Shown here in pieces: positions 6,703-13,221 of a stretch of 15,333 nt of DNA. Both the position numbers and the translations under genes were made by a program. The notes under the pieces are model-generated. The model did not search any database. It had not been told where the DNA came from and saw only the letters and a list, made by a program, of their open reading frames with translations. The stretch spans positions 1 through 15,333 of the forward strand of contig JAPLBX010000073.1 of assembly GCA_026392535.1 (NCBI GenBank), given 5' to 3'. Source of the stretch: Actinomycetota bacterium. Lineage in GTDB: Bacteria; Actinomycetota; Actinomycetes; S36-B12; UBA5976. Within the stretch, counting starts at the first letter, position 1, and every line of letters begins with the position of its first letter.

Positions 6703-7368
6703 ATGTCTCGCGCTTCTATGCGAATATTCATCGCCACATTGTTGGCTTTATTTGCTCTGGTAGTTACCGGTGCACTTGGAGTGTGGCAATACAGCCGGGC
6801 TTATCGCGCAGATGTTGAAGCTCAAACATTAAAAGCAAAAACCATTAGTTTGGATGAAGCCTCCAAACTTGGCGAGTATGTACCTGAAAAATATTACGGC
6901 CAAAAAGTGCAGGTAGCTGGCAATCTGCTTTGCGACAAAACTTTTAGAAATGTAATTCCAGCGCAAGAAATTGACTGGCATATTGCAGCCATCGAGTTAG
7001 CAGATAACTCCCTGATTGCAGTAGCGAGTAACACGGACTTCTGCGAATCTCAATCTGCTAAAACTTCTTGGATTGGCAGAATGCAGCCAGCGCAAGACTT
7101 TGCTCAGTTACCAGCTATATATAAGCCAACTCCAACCACTACTGCAATTAATACTGACGATCTAGTATTGCGTTGGCAGTCAGATGTTCGAGATGGTTAT
7201 GTTCTGATCACGCGTGATGTGCGGCAAGAATTGATAGTCCTGCCACCAGTCGGAATAGACATTAGAAACCTTTTCTATGCCTGGCAGTGGTGGCTTTTTG
7301 CCGGCTTCACTATCTTTCTTTTCATCCGGTTCGTGCTGGATGAGCTAAACGCAAATGCCACAGAATAG
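6703..7368 (+). CDS. SURF1-like cytochrome c oxidase biogenesis protein
   Basis: SURF1 proteins are membrane assembly factors for heme-copper cytochrome c oxidase. The 221-residue product has the SURF1 two-helix layout: an N-terminal helix (about 7-28) leading into LGVWQYSRAYR, which matches the family LG.WQ..R pattern; a large external domain (about 30-188) containing YYGQKVQVAGNLL and GYVLITRDV-type strands; and a C-terminal helix starting at the family signature Y-AWQWWLFA (about 191-212). Two external cysteines (in LLCDK and DFCES) could form a disulfide. It starts 4 bp after the 56-aa gene with no clear Shine-Dalgarno; ATG 6718 is an alternative start five codons in. The oxidase genes themselves are not in the window. 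Family call is good, exact target oxidase unknown. Confidence 0.85.
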   Translation: MSRASMRIFIATLLALFALVVTGALGVWQYSRAYRADVEAQTLKAKTISLDEASKLGEYVPEKYYGQKVQVAGNLLCDKTFRNVIPAQEIDWHIAAIELADNSLIAVASNTDFCESQSAKTSWIGRMQPAQDFAQLPAIYKPTPTTTAINTDDLVLRWQSDVRDGYVLITRDVRQELIVLPPVGIDIRNLFYAWQWWLFAGFTIFLFIRFVLDELNANATE

Positions 7369-7391
7369 AATTCCCCAAATTAGGAGATCCA

Positions 7392-7712
7392 ATGAATGAC
7401 GCTTTCAAATTACGTGAACTACAAGTAGCGGTTTCTCGATACCGCTTTATGGCACTCTTTACTGGAACCGTACTTGCAACCATGGCCTTTATTGGTTTGC
7501 CTTATAAATACATTCTCGGACATCATGATGCGTGGATCTCGTACGGTTGGATGGCACACGGCTGGATCTTTATGGTTTACACACTTGTCACCATTGACCT
7601 TGGCCTCAAAGCTAAGTGGAGTTATAAAGAACTTTTCTTGAATATTTTGGCTGGCACAATTCCGGTTTACACATTTATTGTGGAAAAGAAAATCTCTAAC
7701 CGATACAAGTAA
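7392..7712 (+). CDS. DUF3817 family membrane protein
   Basis: This 106-residue membrane protein matches DUF3817. It has a short basic N-terminus with YRFMALFTGTVLA, three hydrophobic helices (about 20-38, 52-71 and 82-98), the characteristic histidine/aromatic segment SYGWMAHGWIFMVY (about 50-63), and a positively charged end after the motif PVYTFIVEKK. The function of the family is unknown. AGGAG at 7382-7386, five bases before ATG 7392, is a strong ribosome binding site. It lies 23 bp downstream of the SURF1-like gene and is probably in the same operon. It converges with the DUF4031 gene across a 50-bp gap containing an imperfect hairpin. Confidence 0.88.
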   Translation: MNDAFKLRELQVAVSRYRFMALFTGTVLATMAFIGLPYKYILGHHDAWISYGWMAHGWIFMVYTLVTIDLGLKAKWSYKELFLNILAGTIPVYTFIVEKKISNRYK

Positions 7713-7716
7713 CGAC

Positions 7717-7755
7717 TGACGCAATTCTTCACTCAGTTTTTGAAGAGAATAGTCA
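7717..7755. terminator. Candidate bidirectional terminator hairpin
   Basis: TGAC-GC-AATTCTTC, an 11-nt loop ACTCAGTTTTT, then GAAGAGAAT-A-GTCA can fold into an imperfect stem: TGAC with GTCA, and ATTCTTC with GAAGAGAAT containing a 2-nt bulge. It occupies the convergent gap between the DUF3817 and DUF4031 genes, where a two-way terminator would be useful. It is AU-rich and lacks a clean U tract after the stem, so it is a weak candidate. Confidence 0.35.
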
Positions 7756-7762
7756 CAATAAT

Positions 7763-8029
7763 TTATGGTTGATGGTGGATGCGCTTGCGCAATCCAGCCG
7801 CAATTAATCTGCGCACAATTTCTCGTGAATCTGTTTCGATGGCACCAAGTGCGATAGCTCGATCGCGATGCTCAGCTGGCACGTCGTAGTGATCGCCACC
7901 AAATCCTCGTTCTGGTATTCCTAATTCACGGGCAAACTCATGTAATTCTTCTAACGACTCATCACTTACCAAGTGGCACCACATTCGGTCCCACCTAGGC
8001 CAGTATGGGTAGTCAATCAAAATTGCCAT
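7763..8029 (-). CDS. DUF4031 domain protein
   Basis: This small soluble protein of 88 residues matches DUF4031, an actinobacterial family of unknown function. The landmarks are AILIDYPYWP at the start, MWCHLVSDESLEELHEFA (about 16-33), LGIPERGFGGDHYDVP (about 36-51) and a basic C-terminal tail ending RKRIHHQP. The conserved Asp, His and Tyr residues suggest an enzyme or ligand-binding fold, but no reaction is known to me. ATG 8029 gives the usual MAILID beginning; TTG 8035 is an in-frame upstream alternative. It stands alone on the minus strand between two plus-strand units. Its upstream region carries either a weak Shine-Dalgarno (AGGG, seven bases before ATG) or a TANNNT -10 hexamer (TAGGGT) six bases before the ATG. 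Confidence 0.88.
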   Translation of the reverse strand: MAILIDYPYWPRWDRMWCHLVSDESLEELHEFARELGIPERGFGGDHYDVPAEHRDRAIALGAIETDSREIVRRLIAAGLRKRIHHQP

Positions 8030-8035
8030 GGTCAA

Positions 8036-8041
8036 ACCCTA
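8036..8041 (-). promoter_or_regulatory. Possible -10 hexamer of a leaderless promoter for the DUF4031 gene
   Basis: On the minus strand TAGGGT is followed by TTGACC and ATG 8029. It fits the actinobacterial TANNNT leaderless arrangement. The same bases could instead act as a weak Shine-Dalgarno (AGGGT), so the reading is ambiguous. Confidence 0.3.
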
Positions 8042-8193
8042 AGCGGTTTACGTTCTTTATCTAGGGCAGTGTGAGTTCAAATGAGATTAATTGAAGTTGG
8101 GTAATTATCAGTAAGTGTTTCGAGTCAAATTCTTCGAAAAGCAAATGATTGGAATACTTGAAATGGTTTGTGCCTCTTTGGATTAAACTCGGA

Positions 8194-8219
8194 ACCTATT
8201 TCCAAATGTCTTTATAGGT
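8194..8219. promoter_or_regulatory. Inverted repeat upstream of the lysE-type gene
   Basis: ACCTAT (8194-8199) and ATAGGT (8214-8219) form a perfect 6-bp inverted repeat around a 14-nt spacer, 58 bp before the LysE start, in a 248-bp intergenic region (8030-8277). Two half-sites spaced like this could be an operator; a regulator is not encoded nearby. No strong sigma-70 promoter pair was recognised in this gap. Confidence 0.2.
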
Positions 8220-8223
8220 GTCC

Positions 8224-8249
8224 CTGCAAGGAGTTTCTGCAAGGTGTTC
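8224..8249 (+). repeat. Two-copy 13-bp tandem repeat in the lysE leader
   Basis: CTGCAAGGAGTTT (8224-8236) is followed directly by CTGCAAGGTGTTC (8237-8249); ten of thirteen positions agree. The preceding 13 bases (8211-8223) share AGGTGTCC with the second copy. Each copy carries a Shine-Dalgarno-like AAGGAG or AAGGTG, but neither has a usable start codon at proper distance; the gene uses AGGGAG at 8266-8271. Confidence 0.5.
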
Positions 8250-8277
8250 CTTTAAAAGTTAGCCTAGGGAGAAGTTG

Positions 8278-8922
8278 ATGATCGCCCCGCAGCATGTATT
8301 GCCATACATAATCTCGGCAATGGCAATTATCTTGATTCCAGGGCCTAGCGTGCTTTTCACAATTGCCCGGGCAATTTCATGGGGTAGAACAATCGCAGTC
8401 CTAACTGTTCTAGGAAATACGCTGGGTGTCTTTGTTCTAAGTATTGGAGTGGCACTAGGGCTTGGGCCAATATTGCAAAATTCTGATTTGCTCTATTCAT
8501 TGATTCAGATTGTTGGTGGCGCTTACATAATTTGGCTTGGACTCAACGCTATCCGACATCGAGTCGCAGCAGCTGAATCAATTGTTGCAGTCCAAGGTGA
8601 TGCGCCAACCAAATTAAAAACTGTTCAACAAGGTTTTGTAGTTGGAATATTGAATCCGAAAGTTATCGTGTTCTTTGCTGCAGTGCTACCGCATTTTGTT
8701 GACCCGACTTATTCATCCATCACCTCACAACTATTTGCACTTGGCGCTGTCTTTTGTGTTTTTGGATTTACATTTGATAGCTTGTATGGATTACTTGCTG
8801 GCACGGCTCGTGACTGGTTTGCATCTTCGCCAAATCGCCTAGTAAAAATGCGCTCGGCTGGCGGAGTAGTAATGATGATGCTTGGATTGGCCACCGTCCT
8901 TACCGCTCCTAGACCTTGGTGA
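8278..8922 (+). CDS. LysE/RhtB family amino-acid exporter
   Basis: This 214-residue membrane protein with about six hydrophobic segments belongs to the LysE/RhtB translocator superfamily, which exports amino acids or derivatives such as homoserine, threonine or leucine. Diagnostic are PGPSVLFTIARAISWG near residues 20-36, the glycine-rich VLGNTLGVF that follows, GGAYIIWLGLNAIR near 82-95, and the central NPKVIVFFAAVLPHFVDP. ATG 8278 has AGGGAG at 8266-8271, six bases upstream; TTG 8275 is the one-codon-earlier alternative. It starts a cluster in which the GNAT gene begins 2 bp after its stop. The specific substrate is not readable. The upstream gap contains short repeats that may reflect regulation. 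Confidence 0.93.
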   Translation: MIAPQHVLPYIISAMAIILIPGPSVLFTIARAISWGRTIAVLTVLGNTLGVFVLSIGVALGLGPILQNSDLLYSLIQIVGGAYIIWLGLNAIRHRVAAAESIVAVQGDAPTKLKTVQQGFVVGILNPKVIVFFAAVLPHFVDPTYSSITSQLFALGAVFCVFGFTFDSLYGLLAGTARDWFASSPNRLVKMRSAGGVVMMMLGLATVLTAPRPW

Positions 8923-8924
8923 TT

Positions 8925-9656
8925 ATGCAACGTTTCGATACTTGGGAAGATTTCAAACCCCATGCCCACTGGCATCAAGAAGTAATGGTGATGCCCCATA
9001 TTTTTCTAAAAGGGTGGAAATCAGAAAATGCCATTTTTTGCCTCGCTGATACAGGTGAAAATCTGTGGCTATCGATTGCCGGCCAAGTTCCGGTTTTGGA
9101 ATATGCAAAAGTCTTAACTGAAGCAGCAACGCTTGGCTTTGTTGTCACTCAGGTTTCTATGCCAGTAGAGATTGCAACCCAACTCAATTTTCAAGATTCG
9201 AGGGACGTCACTTGGATGCGACGGACTAATCCCTTCCCACCAAAACGTGTGGCATCAAATGTCAGCGTGATTACCGATGACAGTTGCAACTCTGAAATTC
9301 AAAGATTGCTTCAACTAAATGCTCCGGATCTTTCAACTTGGCCAGGCAACAATGAAATTTTGTTTTGGGTGGTGGCAAGAAATCCACAACATGAAATAGT
9401 TGGCGCTGCAGCTGGCGTGCGATGGCAGACCGGCGCTTATGTGGTTTCATCAGTAGTCGTTGCCGATTCTGCCCGGAGACAGGGAATTGGGAGTTTGGTC
9501 ACACTCTCTACCGCACAAGAGCTTTTTGCACGTGGGGCGCAGAGCGTAAATCTTGGCGTGCGCACTACAAATCGTGGAGCATTGGCCATGTACAAAGCAA
9601 TTGGCTTTGATGAACAATTTGATTTAACCAGAGCAAATCTACGACCTAAAGATTAA
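8925..9656 (+). CDS. GNAT family N-acetyltransferase
   Basis: GNAT enzymes transfer an acetyl group from acetyl-CoA to an amine. In this 243-residue protein the C-terminal half (about 105-243) is the GNAT domain: SSVVVADSARRQGIGSLVT contains motif A, with the pyrophosphate-binding R-RQGIG-S at about 184-190, and NRGALAMYKAIGFDE is motif B (about 216-230). The first 100 residues form a different alpha/beta segment of unclear role, perhaps a degenerate second GNAT domain. The start is uncertain: ATG 8925, GTG 8919 or TTG 8916, none with a good Shine-Dalgarno, which fits coupling to the LysE stop at 8920-8922. The gene is packed between two exporter genes, so acetylation of an exported compound is possible but only inferred. 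Confidence 0.88.
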   Translation: MQRFDTWEDFKPHAHWHQEVMVMPHIFLKGWKSENAIFCLADTGENLWLSIAGQVPVLEYAKVLTEAATLGFVVTQVSMPVEIATQLNFQDSRDVTWMRRTNPFPPKRVASNVSVITDDSCNSEIQRLLQLNAPDLSTWPGNNEILFWVVARNPQHEIVGAAAGVRWQTGAYVVSSVVVADSARRQGIGSLVTLSTAQELFARGAQSVNLGVRTTNRGALAMYKAIGFDEQFDLTRANLRPKD

Positions 9657-9662
9657 GGGAAA

Positions 9663-11849
9663 ATGTTTCGCAAGATTGCCCAGGCAACTGTGCACCATCC
9701 AAAAATTGTCCTCGTAACAACTTCACTTATTTTCATAGTTGCAGGTGTTTTTGGTACCTCAGTTATTCCAACTCTTTCGGGTGGTGGTTACAGTGATCAA
9801 GACAGCGATAGCGCAAAGGTCTGGCAGGTTATTGCTGACGACTTTAAAGTTGAAGAGCCGTATCTGACGTTAGTTCTTGGAAATCCTGGAGTCGAAGGTT
9901 TTGTAGATAAGCCAGAAACTCTCGACACATACAATCTTTTATTAGAAAAAGTTCAATCAGTTGATGGAGTAGGTGCCGTAAATGCTTACTGGACTGCGCC
10001 ACAATCTCAACTAAATTCTCAGCTTAAAAGTAAGGATGCAAGTCTTGGACTTGTCATGATCTATTTAAGTGGCGAATCTCTTGATAGTCGCAATGAGCTA
10101 TCTCGAGAAATTGATGCACTTTTGCCATCCAAACTAAACGGCGCAGACATCTACGTCGGCGGAACCGGCGCAATCCTTAACGGAATCAATGGACAAATTA
10201 CAGAGGACATTAAGTTTGCTGAAATGGTGAGCATTCCTTTAACAATGATCCTCTTGATGTTTATTTTCGGAACTGTGGTTGCAGCTGGCATGCCGCTTAT
10301 TGTTGGAGTAACTTCAATCCTTGGAGCAATCTTTGGTATTTGGGCAGTTGCACAATTCACCGAAGTAAGTGTTTTCTCACTTAATCTAATTACTGGCCTT
10401 GGCCTTGGTCTCGGAATCGACTACTCGTTATTGGTAGTTAATCGCTTTCGAGAAGAACTCAAGCTTGGTCGAGATGTTGAGACTGCTGTGAAGAACACAG
10501 TTCACACTGCTGGGCGAACTGTCCTTTATTCAGGATTCACAGTTGCGATTACTTTGGGTTCGTTGGTCCTATTTCCACAAGAATTCTTAAAATCATTTGC
10601 TTATGCAGGCGTGCTGGTTTGTTTATCGGCAATCGTGGGCGCTTTGGTAATACTTCCAGCTGCTCTTCGAGTACTTGGCGGCAAAATTGATAAATATCGA
10701 GTTCGCCGTGGTTCTTTAGCGCCAAGCGATGAAGGTGTCTGGTCAAGAGTTGCTCGCTTTGTAATGCGTCACCCATGGATCACTGTCACAGCGACTTTGG
10801 CAATGCTGGTTTCAATGATGCTTCCTTTGCAAACTGCAGTTTTTAGCCAAGTAGATGACCGCGTTTTGGCCAAAGATCATCCAGCAGCAATAGCTTCAAA
10901 AGTATTACGTGACAATTTCACTTCTAAAGAATCAACACCTTTTGAAATCCTGTTTGAACAAAGTGTTCCCGATTCTGAAGTTACTGATTTTGCAACTACG
11001 CTTTCAAAGCGTTCAGACATAACAAGAGTTGAAACCCTAGCCGGTGTTTTTGCCAACGGTATTTTCACTCCACTTGGTCCTGAATTTGGTTGGCCAACTT
11101 CCAAAATGGAAACCGACAACTATGTTCGAATTCGTGCGATAAGTACTCTTTCACCACGGACCACTAAAACAATGGATCAAGTAGCCCAAATCCGTGATCT
11201 TGACCCGCAGGCCATTGTTGGTGGAGCAGCAGCCGACTTTGCGGACTCCCAAAACGGTATTGCAAACCAATTGCCAAAAGTGTTGCTTTGGATTGCAATA
11301 GCCACATTCTTGATTTTGTTCCTTTTCATCGGCAGCGTTCTGCTACCGATTAAAGCGGTAGTGCTAAACGTTTTAAGCCTTGGAGCCACAATGGGCTTGC
11401 TCACTTGGATGTTCCAAAATGGAAATCTGCAATTCCTAACTGGCGAATACACCGTCACAAACACAATGGACACATCAAGCATGGTCTTGATTGCAATTGT
11501 GACATTTGGTTTGTCAATGGATTATGAGCTCTTCTTACTTTCTCGGATCAAGGAAGAACATGATCATGGAAGTAACACTGAAGATGCGGTGGCACTTGGA
11601 TTGCAACGTTCTGGACGCATTATTACCGCGGCCGCAGTCTTGCTAGCGGTCGTCTTCGGTGCTTTCGTAACTGCATCAGTTACCAACATGAAACTACTTG
11701 GCTTTGGTATCGCGTTTGCAATCTTGTTAGATGCAACCGTAGTCCGTGGTCTCCTGGTACCAGCATTAATGCGGATTGCTGGTCAATGGAACTGGTGGGC
11801 ACCAAAACCACTTCGGGTTTTGCACGATCGTTTTGGCTTGAAGGATTAA
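9663..11849 (+). CDS. MMPL family RND transporter
   Basis: This 728-residue protein has the MMPL/RND layout: helix 1 at about 12-34, a large external domain (about 35-172), a block of five helices (about 177-335), a cytoplasmic link, a second helix and external domain (about 365-540), and a second block of five helices to about 705. The paired proton-relay-type motifs are GIDYSLLVVNRFREEL (about 249-264) and SMDYELFLLSRIKEEHD (about 616-632). MMPL proteins export lipids, siderophores or other hydrophobic compounds across the actinobacterial membrane. It starts 6 bp after the GNAT stop with AAGGGA close upstream (spacing 2-3 bases, shorter than usual). Its stop TAA overlaps the stop of the convergent amidase gene. 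The substrate is unknown. Confidence 0.93.
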   Translation: MFRKIAQATVHHPKIVLVTTSLIFIVAGVFGTSVIPTLSGGGYSDQDSDSAKVWQVIADDFKVEEPYLTLVLGNPGVEGFVDKPETLDTYNLLLEKVQSVDGVGAVNAYWTAPQSQLNSQLKSKDASLGLVMIYLSGESLDSRNELSREIDALLPSKLNGADIYVGGTGAILNGINGQITEDIKFAEMVSIPLTMILLMFIFGTVVAAGMPLIVGVTSILGAIFGIWAVAQFTEVSVFSLNLITGLGLGLGIDYSLLVVNRFREELKLGRDVETAVKNTVHTAGRTVLYSGFTVAITLGSLVLFPQEFLKSFAYAGVLVCLSAIVGALVILPAALRVLGGKIDKYRVRRGSLAPSDEGVWSRVARFVMRHPWITVTATLAMLVSMMLPLQTAVFSQVDDRVLAKDHPAAIASKVLRDNFTSKESTPFEILFEQSVPDSEVTDFATTLSKRSDITRVETLAGVFANGIFTPLGPEFGWPTSKMETDNYVRIRAISTLSPRTTKTMDQVAQIRDLDPQAIVGGAAADFADSQNGIANQLPKVLLWIAIATFLILFLFIGSVLLPIKAVVLNVLSLGATMGLLTWMFQNGNLQFLTGEYTVTNTMDTSSMVLIAIVTFGLSMDYELFLLSRIKEEHDHGSNTEDAVALGLQRSGRIITAAAVLLAVVFGAFVTASVTNMKLLGFGIAFAILLDATVVRGLLVPALMRIAGQWNWWAPKPLRVLHDRFGLKD

Positions 11850-13204
11850 TCAGCTTTAATAAATGTTGGCTTGAATCCGTCTTCGGATCTGCAACCAAGG
11901 TTTTGTTCAAGCAAAAGGCCAAGGGCCAGCAAAGTGCTTTCACTATTTGCAGGGCCAGCGATAGTTAAGCCAACTGGTAATCCATTTACTAGTCCCATTG
12001 GCAAGCACAGCAGCGGATAGCCAGCTACTGCAGCCGGTGATGTGACTTTCCCGCCAGAAATGTCGTCTGGATCGCTAGAGCCGCTAATCCAAGCCGGACC
12101 ATAGGTTGGGGCAATAAACAGGTCGTGTTGTTCTAATGCGTTTTCGAAACAAATTCTCCGAGCCCAATCCAGCCCGCGTTCTCGTGCTGTTCGGTATTCG
12201 ACACTCTTTTTCCCTGGAGCTTTGATTGCATGGTCGAAGTGTTCTTGGCCAAAGAACTCCATTTCGACTTTTGCATTGTCTAAGTTGAAATTAACAATAT
12301 CTTCAAGAGTGCGCACAGCATGATTGCCAGGTCGCCCAGCTAAATATTGAGCCATCTCGTCTTTGATTTCATTTAACAGGACCGTGTATTCATCTTCACC
12401 GGCTTGTTCGGAAAGTTCTGGAATGTTTGAACCGGAAACTTTTGCAACTATTTTGTTTGCAACTGCAATAGCGCGTTCAAAAACAGCATCGGTTTGGCTG
12501 TCGCCCGTTAACCAGTTTTCAGCTACTCCAACTCGCAACTTTGAAACCATTGCTTGGGCACTTTCGAGATTAGCGAAAGTATTTTGTCCACTAATTGCAT
12601 CAAAACCTTTTGCTGCCCATTTAATGTTTGCAGCTATTGGACCGGGGGTGTCTTGGGTTGAGCTGATTGGAATTACGCCATGGGTTGAAACTGAACCAAC
12701 AGTTGGTTTTAAACCAACCACACCGTTTAGTGAAGCTGGGCAAACAATTGATCCATCGGTTTCAGAGCCGATTGCAAGTGTGACTATGCCAGCACCGACT
12801 GCAGCTCCAGAACCTGAACTTGAGCCGCCAACGTTGTGGGAAAGGTGCCAAGGATTTCTCGTTAGTCCGCCCACCGCAGACCAGCCACTTATGGATTTAG
12901 TGGAACGAAGATTCGCCCATTCAGACAAGTTTGTTGAGCCCACAATGTCAGCGCCCGCATTTCGAAGATTTGTCACCAGCTCTGCATCTCGCTTGGCGGG
13001 GGATTCGATCAACGCAAGGCTGCCGGCACTGCCAGGCAAACCAATGGCTTCGATGTTGTCTTTGATCAGGACCGCCACGCGTGCAAGCGGACCTTGGGAA
13101 TTTGATCGAGAATCGCAGGTGGCGATGACCGAATTAACACCAATCTCAATATCGATTTTTTGATGTTTATCGAGAAATTCCTCGCGCTCAATGGCTTTAC
13201 TCAT
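11846..13204 (-). CDS. Amidase signature family enzyme, peptide-amidase-like
   Basis: Amidase-signature enzymes hydrolyse amides with a Ser-cisSer-Lys triad. Here the lysine is K48 in VLIKDNIE, the cis-serine is S128 in GGSSSGSGAA (126-135), and the nucleophile is S152 in GSETDGSIVCPA (146-157). The ETDGSI.CPA and GLKPTVG...GVIPISSTQDTPGP blocks are those of the peptide-amidase branch (Stenotrophomonas Pam type) rather than GatA, which has DTGGSIR. The C-terminal SPAAVAGYPLLCLPMG..NGLPVGL supports this. The 452-residue protein has no signal peptide, so it is probably cytoplasmic, unlike secreted peptide amidases. ATG 13204 is the most upstream possible start; no Shine-Dalgarno precedes it. 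The stop overlaps the MMPL stop in TTAA, and the start is 17 bp from the divergent uppS start. The natural substrate is unknown. Confidence 0.92.
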   Translation of the reverse strand: MSKAIEREEFLDKHQKIDIEIGVNSVIATCDSRSNSQGPLARVAVLIKDNIEAIGLPGSAGSLALIESPAKRDAELVTNLRNAGADIVGSTNLSEWANLRSTKSISGWSAVGGLTRNPWHLSHNVGGSSSGSGAAVGAGIVTLAIGSETDGSIVCPASLNGVVGLKPTVGSVSTHGVIPISSTQDTPGPIAANIKWAAKGFDAISGQNTFANLESAQAMVSKLRVGVAENWLTGDSQTDAVFERAIAVANKIVAKVSGSNIPELSEQAGEDEYTVLLNEIKDEMAQYLAGRPGNHAVRTLEDIVNFNLDNAKVEMEFFGQEHFDHAIKAPGKKSVEYRTARERGLDWARRICFENALEQHDLFIAPTYGPAWISGSSDPDDISGGKVTSPAAVAGYPLLCLPMGLVNGLPVGLTIAGPANSESTLLALGLLLEQNLGCRSEDGFKPTFIKAD

Positions 13205-13221
13205 CGCGGTAGTCTGCCACT
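13205..13221. promoter_or_regulatory. 17-bp divergent start region with overlapping -10-like elements
   Basis: Only 17 bp separate the amidase ATG (13204, minus) from the uppS GTG (13222, plus). On the plus strand TAGTCT (13210-13215) ends exactly 6 nt before the GTG. On the minus strand CAGACT (13216-13211) ends exactly 6 nt before the ATG. Both fit the ANNNT form of actinobacterial leaderless promoters, and neither gene has a Shine-Dalgarno. The two hexamers overlap by five bases. Confidence 0.45.

Noticed and set aside
8118..8139. TTTCGA/TCGAAA inverted repeat as a terminator of an upstream transcript
   Set aside because: Only a 6-bp AT-rich stem with a 10-nt loop and no U tract; the nearest upstream gene on either strand does not end here.
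8145..8186. A 13-codon possible leader peptide before lysE (MIGILEMVCASLD)
   Set aside because: No Shine-Dalgarno, no run of a regulating amino acid, and no attenuator hairpin following it.
12363..13163. A 266-codon open frame on the plus strand opposite the amidase
   Set aside because: It mirrors a well-supported amidase gene, is rich in Pro/Ala/Ser without a recognisable fold, and has no ribosome binding site or matching operon context.
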